In this document: positions 1 through 9,600 of the stretch, piece by piece
How positions within the stretch are numbered: the stretch's first letter is position 1
Layout: each line of letters opens with the position of its first letter
Assembly: GCA_918807975.1 (NCBI GenBank)
Contig: OU964918.1
Location: 992,001 to 1,056,000 of the forward strand
Direction: 5' to 3'
DNA: 64,000 bases
Source of the DNA: Aplidium turbinatum
Taxonomy: Eukaryota > Chordata > Ascidiacea > Aplousobranchia > Polyclinidae
Made by a program: the position numbers and the translations under genes
Notes under the pieces: model-generated
The model's database searches: none
What the model was told of the DNA's origin: nothing
Seen by the model: only the letters and a program-made list of their open reading frames with translations

Positions 1-269
1 CCGGGTAATACAATCTAAGCATAGTGTAATAAAACTAGGGCAATACCTTAATTATAGCGACTACTGGATATATGTTGCCTCTGAGAGAAATTTTCACTAA
101 GGGTACAAAGAGTCATTCCGGGACCCCCTCTCACTCCGGGCCCATTTTATTTTGGGCAAAACGCGTGATGTTTGCTTAGGCATATTGCACACCATACAAC
201 ATTTTACTGCAGAATTGGACATATGTGCGCAATAATAGTATCAAGCTGTAATAAAACTATTATTTAGTG

Positions 270-554
270 AGCTAAAACCTCAATTGCTAAGGTAACAGGG
301 ATCAGTGTCAGTAGATGTTACAGAAAATATATTTCGCACTTATTCAGTGCATCGTCAGTTCTGATCAGAACTGACGATGCACTGAATAAGTGCGAAATAT
401 ATTTTCTGTAACATCTACTGACACTGATCCCTGTTACCTTAGCAATTGAGGTTTTAGCTTTCTAGATATGGAACAGGGATCGTTTCAGAATAAGACTAGG
501 TCAGAAAGCGAGGCAGACTCCGACGCAGCTCAGCATCAGCCAAGAGCAGTTAGC
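270..554 (+). mobile_element. Retro-insertion: inverted pair of Penelope-type ends with hammerhead motif
   Basis: A perfect 94-bp inverted repeat (271-364 against 365-458, centre CTGATCAG), followed by 96 bp of single tail to 554. The right arm plus tail matches, in reverse orientation, 41590-41780, the 3' region of the Penelope-like element there. Exact direct repeats TATTATTTAGTG flank it (258-269 and 555-566), so it inserted as one unit. Both arms carry a hammerhead-like motif facing the centre. Confidence 0.8.
366..408 (+). ncRNA. Hammerhead-like ribozyme motif, family 1
   Basis: Core CTGACGA (371-377) fits CUGANGA. Stem II GCACU/AGUGC (379-383, 389-393) has a 5-nt loop and one unpaired base before it. 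GAAA is at 394-397. A tiny stem III (AU/AU, 397-402) leaves U403 as the expected cleavage base. Stem I is CAGAA (366-370) with UUCUG (404-408). Short stem III is typical of type I hammerheads in Penelope-like elements. A mirror copy lies on the minus strand at 321-363. Activity is not shown. Confidence 0.55.
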
Positions 555-2555
555 TATTATTTAGTGCTTTGTTTTGTGCATATTATGTGATCTGTCCCTC
601 GCCAATTTGTGTATCTTGCATTGAAATCGTGTGTCAGTTGTGATGTTGAGATGGTTCTGTTGAGAGGTGTCGCTTGTACAGCTTTAATTATAATTTTCAA
701 ATTCATTTATTTATTTCTCTTAGATGTAGCCTATTATTATTCCTGATGAGGACACTCTATGGTGTCGAAAACGTTTGATTTAGTAGTTTTGTACTTGTTT
801 TTCTGTGTGTTTAATAAAAAATGTTAAATCCGTTAACGTTACTGAATGTTATATGTATCTGGTACAAGTCAAGCTCTCTACCAATGTTCAAACATATAAC
901 ATCTTGTTAAAACAATCAAATTAATCATCTGACCAATAACTTTTTTTCTTTAAATTTTGCATTCACCACATGCCTAGTAGAGGTGAACAAAATCACTTTT
1001 TGACTGCGACTCCGCTCCTGTTCCAAAAGTATTGACTCTTGCTCCAACTCCAAAATTCATTTTGAAGTAGGCTACAATAACTGTGAAACTACCTTTTTCA
1101 AATAGTTTTTAAAGAACCAAAAAAACACCCGCACTTTTTGCCCGGGTTTTTCTCAAGCCTGCTTTTGGTACATCATGCCTCTCCTGGACAGGAGATTAAC
1201 CAACTTTTATGATTTAATTTAGGGTGATTTTAACAGAAAATTATTGCACGGAAAGCATTAAATCACTACTTTGGCCCATTAATTTGCTTGCAATTAACTC
1301 AATTACCTTTCCAGGCCCTTTTGCTACATTACGGGCCCACCATGACTAAAGAATAATAACTTTTATGCTTGAATTTAGTCGTTTAGCATGGTTTTAATCA
1401 AACATTTTTGAGTGTAAACTATAAAAGCACAATTTCGGGCCCCCAAACAAACAAAGGCCTGGGCCCTCAAGGGTACGCCGTACCCTCCGTACTCCCCTCT
1501 CATAGGCCTTGGCCTAATGCAAACTTTGCTCGGAATAATATGTTGGCCAAATCATCGGTTTTCTACCAGGTGGTCCCACAAGTTAATTTTTTTCCGACGA
1601 ACTTTCAGTAACTTCGCATAGAGTTTGTATTAATACCGTGTAGTAAAAGCAAACATTTTTTCGTTGGCGTGTTTAGTTCAGTGGTTTCATCTTGTGCCTT
1701 ATGTTCGACGCCAATAGAAGTCAATTCATTTCTTTAAATTAATTTTTGCCGTGCACAAAAACTTTTCATAAAAAAGTATGGTTAAGGTTAATGGGTTAGG
1801 GTTAATTCCTCATCACTTCGGAAAATCTTACTTTTAGAGTGACCAGATCAATTTCTTTTCTCAACTTTTTTAGACTTGATTAGACTAGGTGTGTTTCCAG
1901 GCTACGTTTTTTTCAAGTTCAATGTTTAGCTTTGGACCTGGGGAGCGAAAATTGACTACGGTACTGACTTTGAAAACCTCCCGAAAAAAATTAATCGATA
2001 AAAACAGATATGCGCGCCTCGCGGTAACCAGTAATGGCTACACTTACAGAAATATAAATGAGATAGAAAGTTTGTGGAAAAAAAATTTCGCGTCCGGCAA
2101 TAGGTCTCTATAGAACACTTTTGAAACTAGTCCGGAGGTCATAAGGCGGCATTACTCAAACATTTTACTCCCACCACTCTTTGTGCGTAAACACAAAACC
2201 ACCTATCGCAGACTGTTTCACAGTGAGATTTGTTGGAAAGCCACCCTCTGCAGATTTGGACATGTACGAAGACAAATGGGCTTTATTGAACAAAACTTCG
2301 ATTAACCTTAAGAAAATGATTTTGCCTCTTGTCAAATAGAAGTTCTGTTCGCTGGTCCTGCTTTTTCAGTTTCATTTCATTGTGAATTCACCGCGGCGCT
2401 ATCTTACTGATTCGCCTATTCTCGTTCATCTTATTGCCTTTTACCATGCTCTGTCGATTAGTTCTATCTTGACGTGCTATCGTCATGTACACAATTTCAT
2501 TATGTACGTATTGCTTTGACTCTTAACCTTGGCACTAGGTTAGGTACTGGGTTAC
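555..2555. other. Intronic DNA without a recognised gene
   Basis: No conserved coding signal, exon or RNA gene recognised apart from the hammerhead-like motif at 738-785. This is read as intron downstream of sushi domain 8. Confidence 0.5.
738..785 (+). ncRNA. Possible hammerhead-like motif
   Basis: CTGATGA (743-749), stem GACAC/GTGTC around a 6-nt loop, then GAAA (767-770) and AACGTT giving a 2-bp stem III. It has the same one-base gap before stem II as the motif at 366-408. Stem I is weak. Upstream and downstream sequence is unassigned intron. A poly-A-like AATAAAAAA follows at about 810. Confidence 0.35.
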
Positions 2556-3189
2556 CTCTACAATAGGGAGGGCCGTCGAAAACAGATCGCTTAGCAACTC
2601 GAGTTTCTTAGGAGGTTTGTCGAGTAAATGGCGAAATCGAAAACATTTTTTAATTGAACGCTAGGAAGACGGCGCACAACACGGACCTAATCGGTAAATT
2701 ACCCCATTCCAGGGATATTGCCAGGGTTGCCATACCGTCCTTAATTCTAAGATTTGTCCGTTTGAAGAACTCTATCTTAGAAAATATTACTGTCCTTATT
2801 GCTAAGAAATGTCCTTCTTTTTGATTTGAATCCTTATTTTATCTTATTTTCAACAATTAGTGAATAAACTTAGTGGAATGACAGCCAAATCCCTACTACA
2901 GTAAAAGTAAACCTAGACCTGAGTTGTCGTGAGATGCACATAGTATTTTTTACGAACAATGAGTTGCTGGAACACATTGTTTCTGGCAAACAATGTGGCA
3001 TGTGATATATAATGGCTCGTATAAATGCTGACATTTGTTCAAAAACGTTTGTTTTATTTTGTATTAAAATTTAATTTTTTTTTGTCGTTATTTTGGGGTC
3101 CATGTCGATGGCAACCCTGGATATTGCAGTGGCGTATACGCCGCACACCCAGCAAACATGGTTGATTCATCAATCATCATACAGTTAAA

Positions 3190-4250
3190 CATACAAGTAG
3201 GCTACTTGGTAGCCTATATAAATGGTGAAGGCAGGGTATACAAGTAGCCTAAGTACTTGGTAGCCTATATAAAAGGTGATGGCAGGATATACAAGTAAGT
3301 AGGCTTCTTGGTAGCCTATATAAAAGGTGAAGGTTTAGTATGCAAGTAACTAGGCTCTTGGCAGCCTATAAAAAAGGTGAAGGCATGGTATGTAAGTAAG
3401 TAGGCTACTTGATAGCCTACATAAAAGGTGAAGGCATGGTATGCAAGTAAGTAGGCTACTTGGTAGCCTATATAAATGATGAAGGCAGGGTATACAAGTA
3501 CGGTAGCCTAAGTACTTAGTAGCCTACATAAAAGGTGATGGCAGGGTATGCAAGTAAGTAGGCTGCTTGGTAGCCTACACAAAAGGTGAAGGCATGTTAT
3601 GCAAGTAAGTAGGCTTCTTGATACCCTATATAAATGGTAAAGGCATGGTATGTAAGAAAGTAGGCTACTTGGTAGCAGCCTATATAAATGATAAAGGTAT
3701 GGTATGCAAGTAACCTATAAGTACTTGGTAGCCTATATAAAAGGTGATGGCAGGGTATGCAAGTAAGTAGGCTACTTGGTAGCCTATATAAATGGTGAAG
3801 GCAGGGTATACAAGTAGCCTAAGTACTTGGTAGCCTATATAAAAGGTGATGGCAGGGTATGCAAGTAAGTAGGCTACTTGGTAGCCTATATAAAAAAGAT
3901 AAAGGCATGGTATGCAAGTAAGTAGGCTTCTTGGTAGCCTATATAAAAGGTGATGTCATGGTATGCAAGTAAGTAGGCTACTTGGTAGCCTATATAAAAG
4001 GTGAAGGCAAGGTGTGTAAGTAAGTAGGCCACTTGGTAACCTATATAAATGGTAAAGGCATGGTATGCAAGTAGGTCACTTAGTAGCCTATTTAAAAGGT
4101 GAAGGCATGGTATGTAAATAAGTAGGCCACTTGGTGGCCTATATAAATGGTGAAGGCATGGTATGCAAGTAGCCTAAGTACTTGGTAGCGTATATAAAAG
4201 GTGATGACAGGGTAGCCTAAGCAAGTAAGTAGGCTACTTGGTAGCCTACT
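3190..4250 (+). repeat. Minisatellite array with hairpin units inside the hAT element
   Basis: About 20 imperfect units of roughly 45-55 bp built on GGTGAAGGCATGGTATGCAA and GTAGGCTACTTGGTAGCCTA. Each unit contains the self-complementary pair TAGGCTAC/GTAGCCTA. The first several units match those in the second copy of the element (53205 onward) in the same order, so the array moved with the transposon. The last part resumes after the nested hAT at about 5640-5675. Confidence 0.9.
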
Positions 4251-4256
4251 GTATAT

Positions 4257-5639
4257 CAGGGGTGTGCAACGTGCGGCCCGCGGGCCAAATGTGGCCCGCG
4301 AAGAAAAATTATGTGGCCCGCGAAGATGTGCCAATTTTGAATTGTGTGCGGCCCGTGAAACGTGTTTATAATTTAGTTTAGTTTGGTACGTTTGAACAAT
4401 TCATTGTGGAGTGGAATATTGTAGATTTCGCACCTTCTGTTAACCATTTTAGAAATCTCCCACCGGCCACCGCCAATCCATTGTATTTAATTTTCTATTC
4501 TGATGTCACTGGATTTATTAATATTCAATTGAACACTGAGAATATGTCCTTATAATGTTCGTAATGTATTGTATTGAGTTTAAAGTTAACCGTTGTTATT
4601 GCGTTCATAAACGTAATTGCACTGATGAGAATTTAATATTCGAAAACGCGTTCTGCAACACTGTTTTTTGCACTCTGTAATGCCAGATGCAGATTTATCT
4701 GTAGCTTTCCATCACGCATTGAAGCGGTGATCTGATCATGACATTTTCTACGGTTCGAGAAAAAGTTTTGCCTATAAAACGTTGAATGGTAGTTTAATCA
4801 ATTATTTCTAAAAATGTATGGTCACATAAAAGGCATTATGAACAAAGTACGACTTTGGAAAGCTCACATACAGACAGGACATCTTTTCCACTTTCCAACT
4901 TTGAGAGACTATGAAATGCATCCAGAGAAGAAAACTAAATTTGAAAAATTGTTGTATATATAAATTTTTGGCTCGTTGCAAGGACTTCAAATCTCATGAA
5001 CATTTGTTTGATATATTCTCTTCGCCATTCAACACGGACATTGACAAAGCACCAGCTGATATCCAACTTGAACTGATTGATCTTCAAGAGAAAAAGGATT
5101 TGAAAGCAAAGTATTTAAAAATGAATCTTGGCGATTTTTACCGAAAACATCTCAACCAAGATGACTTTCCACATTTCAAAAATCCATGGCTTCAAAAATG
5201 GCACTTTTTGGCTCAACGTATTGGCTCAACGTACAACATTTTTTTCTAAAACGGGCGTCATGAAATCTTCCTATTGATCGGTTCTGACAGACTAACACTT
5301 GGAAAATGGACTTCGAATTGCGATTACTTCCATTAAAGTAAATTTGGAAAAAGCCGTCAGGAAAAGAAGCCAGCTGCAAACTTCTCACTGAGCTCGTTTA
5401 AAGACAGTGTGACAATAAATTTGAATAGCAGTTTTCTTCAGAAATTTTATGCGTCCTAACTTATTATTTTTGGAAGGAGATAACCCCTAATAATGCCTTA
5501 AGAATAACATGAATAACAAGAAAAGCTACTTTTTTGTGCCTGCAACTACTAGAAATCATATGTTAAATAAACGTGCGGCCCACGGTTTCACCCAATTATT
5601 TATATCTGGCCCTCCTGTAACAAAGGTTGCACACCCCTG
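4257..5639 (+). mobile_element. Nested hAT element, Charlie/GTF2IRD2-like
   Basis: Ends CAGGGGTGTGCAACGTGCGG and GTTGCACACCCCTG are classic hAT termini with the CGGCCCGCGGGCC subterminal stretch. It interrupts the minisatellite. Target duplication is only partly matched (CTGTATAT against GCCTATAT). It carries a remnant of the transposase C-terminus on the plus strand (about 4911-5249). At 1.4 kb it is an internally deleted copy. Confidence 0.8.
4911..5249 (+). pseudogene. hAT transposase C-terminal remnant
   Basis: The peptide contains ARCKDFKSHEHLFDIFSSPF, then IQLELIDLQEKKDLKAKY and LGDFYRKHLNQDDFP. This is the pattern next to the dimerisation end of the hAT transposases related to vertebrate GTF2IRD2/Charlie8. 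The N-terminal zinc finger and DDE core are absent, so it is a fragment. Confidence 0.65.
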
Positions 5640-5922
5640 GCCTATATAAAAGGCGAAGGAATGATATGCACGTAAGTATCAGTGCTCAGTGAAGGCAGAA
5701 CAGGTATGGTGTTACTCTACTGACTGAAGCAAGTAGGCCTACCATAATTGGGTTCTATTTCAATGAAACATATAATCATAATAGTGAAATGAAGGGATAT
5801 TTAAAACACAATTCGCAATGTATTACAGGTATTCAGGACAGTAATTCGTAATAGTGCTAGTGGTAGCCTACCAGTCGTATTTTACGTTGATTGATTGAAT
5901 GCAAATAATGACAACATACTAG

Positions 5923-6198
5923 TTGCTCCGGTGGAGTCAGCAGAAACTCACTGAGCCATCAATTCTACGCGATTTCAGCATCCAACAGCTCACAGAGTTT
6001 TTCGTCGAGACTGACGTTCCTACATCGATTGACAGTTTTGCATGCTGCACACAAGCAGTTGAGCGCGCAGTCAAACTCGCCACCGAAGTGAGCGATGAAG
6101 TCATCGGCCATGATAGTAGACATGAATTTATTCTGACGCGAACTGCTGCTCGTTCACAGCGTCCACGTTTTGAGTCAAAGAAAGATTACGTTCTGTGA
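5923..6198 (+). pseudogene. Transposase C-terminal fragment (CTQAVER type)
   Basis: A 91-residue stretch ending in a natural stop. It contains WSQQKLTEPSILRD, then SFACCTQAVERAVKLATE and SQRPRFESKKDYVL. The same pattern (TQAIDRMIRVVAE and RQRPIFESKKDCVV) occurs in the element at 30236-31639. I recall this as the end of a widespread, poorly named transposase family in invertebrates. It is the only coding remnant proper to the outer hAT-type element. Confidence 0.5.
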
Positions 6199-6432
6199 TT
6201 GTTTTTGACTGTTTACGTCGTTTTGTGTATTTTTTATTTTTTTAATTACTTTTTTTTTTGGAAATTTTATTTTTATTTTTTTATTTGGGTGATATTGATT
6301 TTTTTTGTGCGGCGTTTTCCCGCGGCCCGATCTAAAGAAAATTTTCACATTATTTGTTTGTGACCTAAGCCTCCTATCTGAGCCGAGTTGCTAAGTGATT
6401 TGACAAAAAAAGTGCATTGACGGCCCTCTCTA

Positions 6433-6624
6433 CTCTACAAGTTAGTCGTTGAGTTGAAAACCTTCCATTGCTCTGGCAGGTGATGGTTGATGACTTCGAG
6501 GATTGCCCGACTATTTGAAATTGCTGATCACAAGTATAAGTTATACTTTCTCCCAATGAAACTCTAGTTTGTCGTGTGGAAACACTGCCGAACCGCGATG
6601 GACGCGGTACTGGGCACGTTATTT
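6433..6624 (-). CDS. Exon: sushi (CCP) domain 8, donor displaced by a hAT element
   Basis: A 192-bp exon with acceptor GTATTACAG. It encodes EITCPVPRPSRF, ESITYTCDQQFQIV, STITCQSNGRF and RLTCR. The usual tryptophan is phenylalanine. The exon ends in TTGTAGAG, which is the 8-bp target duplication of the transposon at 2564-6432. The second copy of TTGTAGAG (2556-2563) is followed at once by GTAACC, the original-looking donor. The donor therefore now lies 3.9 kb away. Unspliced reading runs about 16 residues into the transposon (ending NHLATRLR) and stops. The exon may be skipped (phase 1-1 keeps frame), use a cryptic donor, or splice the transposon in. Confidence 0.85.
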
Positions 6625-9600
6625 CTGTAATACCCAAAAATATTAACTAAATTAAAAAATAATTCATGAAAGAGTTCATAAATAACTCAAAGTTGATTAA
6701 TGTGTTTGAGTTGTTGATCTTTTCCAATAGCTCATGGCAACACTGTATACTATAGCCTACTTTAAAAAGTAAAATGTTCAATCAAACGTAATTACAGTAA
6801 ACAACACACAAAAATCATTAATAAAGTGTTCTTGGAAAGTTACGGTTGTCTGAGCATGGTAGTCGAACCACTCAGCAATCAGCATGCGACAACTCAGCAA
6901 GTACATCTCAGCTTCTACCCAAGTCAGAAAATGAAACTTTGATCTAGCATCAGACTTGCTTGGTCATCGCTTGCTAAACTAAATTTGTTGACTGGTGAGT
7001 GGTGACACTCCAAAAGGTATCGGCTTGCTGAGTTTTTGCTTGCTTTGGTTCATCATTAACCCATTTCAGCCCCTTGCTGAATTGTTGGTAGTTCAGTTGT
7101 TACTTGCTCAACTGCCATTATGTAGAGTTCACACCACTGCTGACTTATAGAAATCTCTATAAGCATAACAAGATTTCCATTGTCTTTTCCCTTCACTTGG
7201 CTATTTTTTGATAATTTAGATTGTACAAACAATGTTCATAACTTTTTCCGTGACAAGTTTTGCGTGAACACTTGAAGCATTACATTGCATTGCTTGTTGT
7301 TTTGCGTTCTGTGCTTCAGTGATTGTTGCTATTGAGGTCGAAAGTTGTTATTCACTTTACTACACAATAGATCGCATTTTGTCACACTTTAAAGTGGTTA
7401 ATTGTTTAATTTATGTTTATTTTTTTAATTTATATGATCTTAAGACATTGATTTTCTAAAAGGATTGAACTACAGAAAAATACACATTATCTAAATGATG
7501 CAAACACAATGTGATAGAGCTTTCCTTACTCTATGTGTCAAGACTATATTGCCACAGATTCAAGTACGTTTTTTAACACTAGAAATTAACTAACCAATAA
7601 ATTAACTAACGCAATTAATTAACTAACACTAGAAATTAATTAACAGTAGAAAAGTAAACAGTCGATTTTGATCGCAAATTGATTTTATTTTCTCTCTTAT
7701 CGCGTTGTTTGTGAAAATTAATCTTTGCCACTCAATGAGTTTTCCTAACTTTGCTGGATGTAACAAGAAGTAGAAACGTTAAATTCATGCAATTTTCACA
7801 AAGCGCTGACTGAAACCTATGAGAAAGAACGAGCGATCAATATTGACCGCTACATACTTTTCCAGGAGAATAGCCTTGAAATCAGTATGTTTTTCTATGT
7901 CAGACAATCAGATGTTTCAAAATCAATGTACGACAAGAAAATCTAGTTTGTACTAGGCCTAATTCATATTTTGGCCAGGCTTTCTACTAGCTGCCAATAA
8001 TTTTGAAGGAATGGCCCGATTCGGTGAGTCCGATTCGGTGAGAGCCTTTTTCGGTGAGAGCTCTATTCGGTAAGTTTTTTTTTTTAAATTATTGCGCATC
8101 GTAGCCTAATTATCATTGCCGTTATAGGGTTAGGGGATAGGGGTTAGGGATTAGGGGTTAGGGGATAGGGGATAGAGGTTAGGGGTTAGGGGGTTGGGGG
8201 TTTTTGGGGTTGGGGTGGGTTTTTGGGGGTTGGGGGTTTTTGGGGTTGGGGGTTTTTGGGGTTGGGGGTTTTTGGGGGTTTTAATTAGGCTACGGTACCC
8301 GATAATTTTCAAACAAAAATTAAAAAAAAACACAAAAACCCCCAACCCCAAAAACCCCCCTAAACCCTATCCCCCAACCCCTAACCCCTATCCCCTAACC
8401 CTATAACGGCAATGATAATTAGGCTACGGCGCGCAATAATTAAAAAAAAAAAAACTCACCGAATAGGGCTCTCACCGAAAAAGGCTCTCACCGAAAAAGG
8501 CTCTCACCGAATCGAACTCACCGAATCGGACTCACTGAATAGTAGCAGACCCTAATTTTGAACAATCAATCTCATACAAAAGTATATCAAAGTGTGCAAA
8601 AAGCAGCTGGATACGCTGATTGTTTGTGATTAGTTCTAAGTAACAATTTGTTTCAACATGATCAATGCTAGACTGTTGAATGTTGCAAAGGTCATGCAGT
8701 ATTTGTTGGTGGTGGCTTTAATGACATTGGTAATAGAGATGAAGTCATTACAATATTGGACCAGTGATACAGTGGGATACAATTAATAGTATAACTACAG
8801 TATTAACCTTTGCTATTGTTAGCAATGTGTTGATGTGTGTGTTTGTCGCTATAGTAAAGAAAATGAATGATGATCTCCTAGCCACTGAGTCTGGCAGTTC
8901 CTATGTGTCTAGGTGGAACACTCTTTGAAGCAGAGTATGGAGATATATGCTGCAACTGCTCACCCACGTCACCAACATCGCAGGATTCCTAACATGTTTG
9001 TGATGTTCTCTATGCCAATACTTTTCGACCATTGATGGGGGATGACCTTTGCAGTCATGGGACACCCAGGTGTTAGTGCTACGATCTCCAAGCCATCTCA
9101 AATTTTGGTTTTAAGTCCATGCGGCAATTTTAGTACATCAGATTGTTTGATTTAAACAGAAACATTTTTAACTCGATCGGATTGGTGAGCATTTATATTT
9201 TGGTCGGTTTACGAGAGTGCAAATGTTCATGATTGCTTGAAGCCAAACATGCAACTCACCTTCACACCTTGGAACTTCAGTGCTCCATCTGTTGCCACCC
9301 AAGCATGTGGATCGCACTTCATCAGTATCACTTCCCTCAATCTTGTATCCCCGAACACAGGAGAAGATTATTTGTGTACCACGTGTCACTTGATTTGCTT
9401 CAGTGGACACTTTTCCGTTTTCAGGGGGGTCCGAGACCATACAGCCAGCGACTTGAAGTAGAAAATAAACAATTAGAAAAGGTTGATATTTGACTTTGAG
9501 ATAAAGACAATTTTACTCAATTCAGTAGAGTGTCACTTTCTATAAACCCCACAAACATTGCGCATTCAAACTACCAAGAAAGCCAAACCAGCCTGTTGTC

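Larger units (their letters stand above)
2564..6432. mobile_element. hAT-type element carrying an internal minisatellite, copy 1
   Basis: Terminal inverted repeats TAGGGAGGGCCGTC (left) and GACGGCCCTCTCTA (right), with an exact 8-bp target duplication CTCTACAA (2556-2563, 6433-6440). 8-bp duplications and TAGGG ends fit the hAT superfamily. Inside are a tandem array (about 3190-4250), a nested second hAT (4257-5639) and a transposase C-terminal piece (5923-6198). The shorter copy at 52249-54196 lacks the transposase piece and the nested element. It sits on the donor of sushi exon 8. Confidence 0.85.

Noticed and set aside
271-458. Assembly artefact producing a perfect palindrome
   Set aside because: The unit is bounded by an exact 12-bp target duplication and similar structures occur at two other sites, so a biological insertion is more likely, though raw reads would settle it.
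3190-4250. CRISPR-like array of repeats
   Set aside because: Units are contiguous and imperfect with no unique spacers, and the setting is an animal intron inside a transposon.
8127-8403. True telomere or interstitial telomere fusion
   Set aside because: The units are irregular (TTGGGG, TTAGGGG, ATAGGGG mixed) and both arms belong to one foldback with its own outer repeats.
8901-9101. Host or LINE coding frame on the minus strand
   Set aside because: A tryptophan/histidine-rich frame that fits neither a sushi module nor a known LINE tail.
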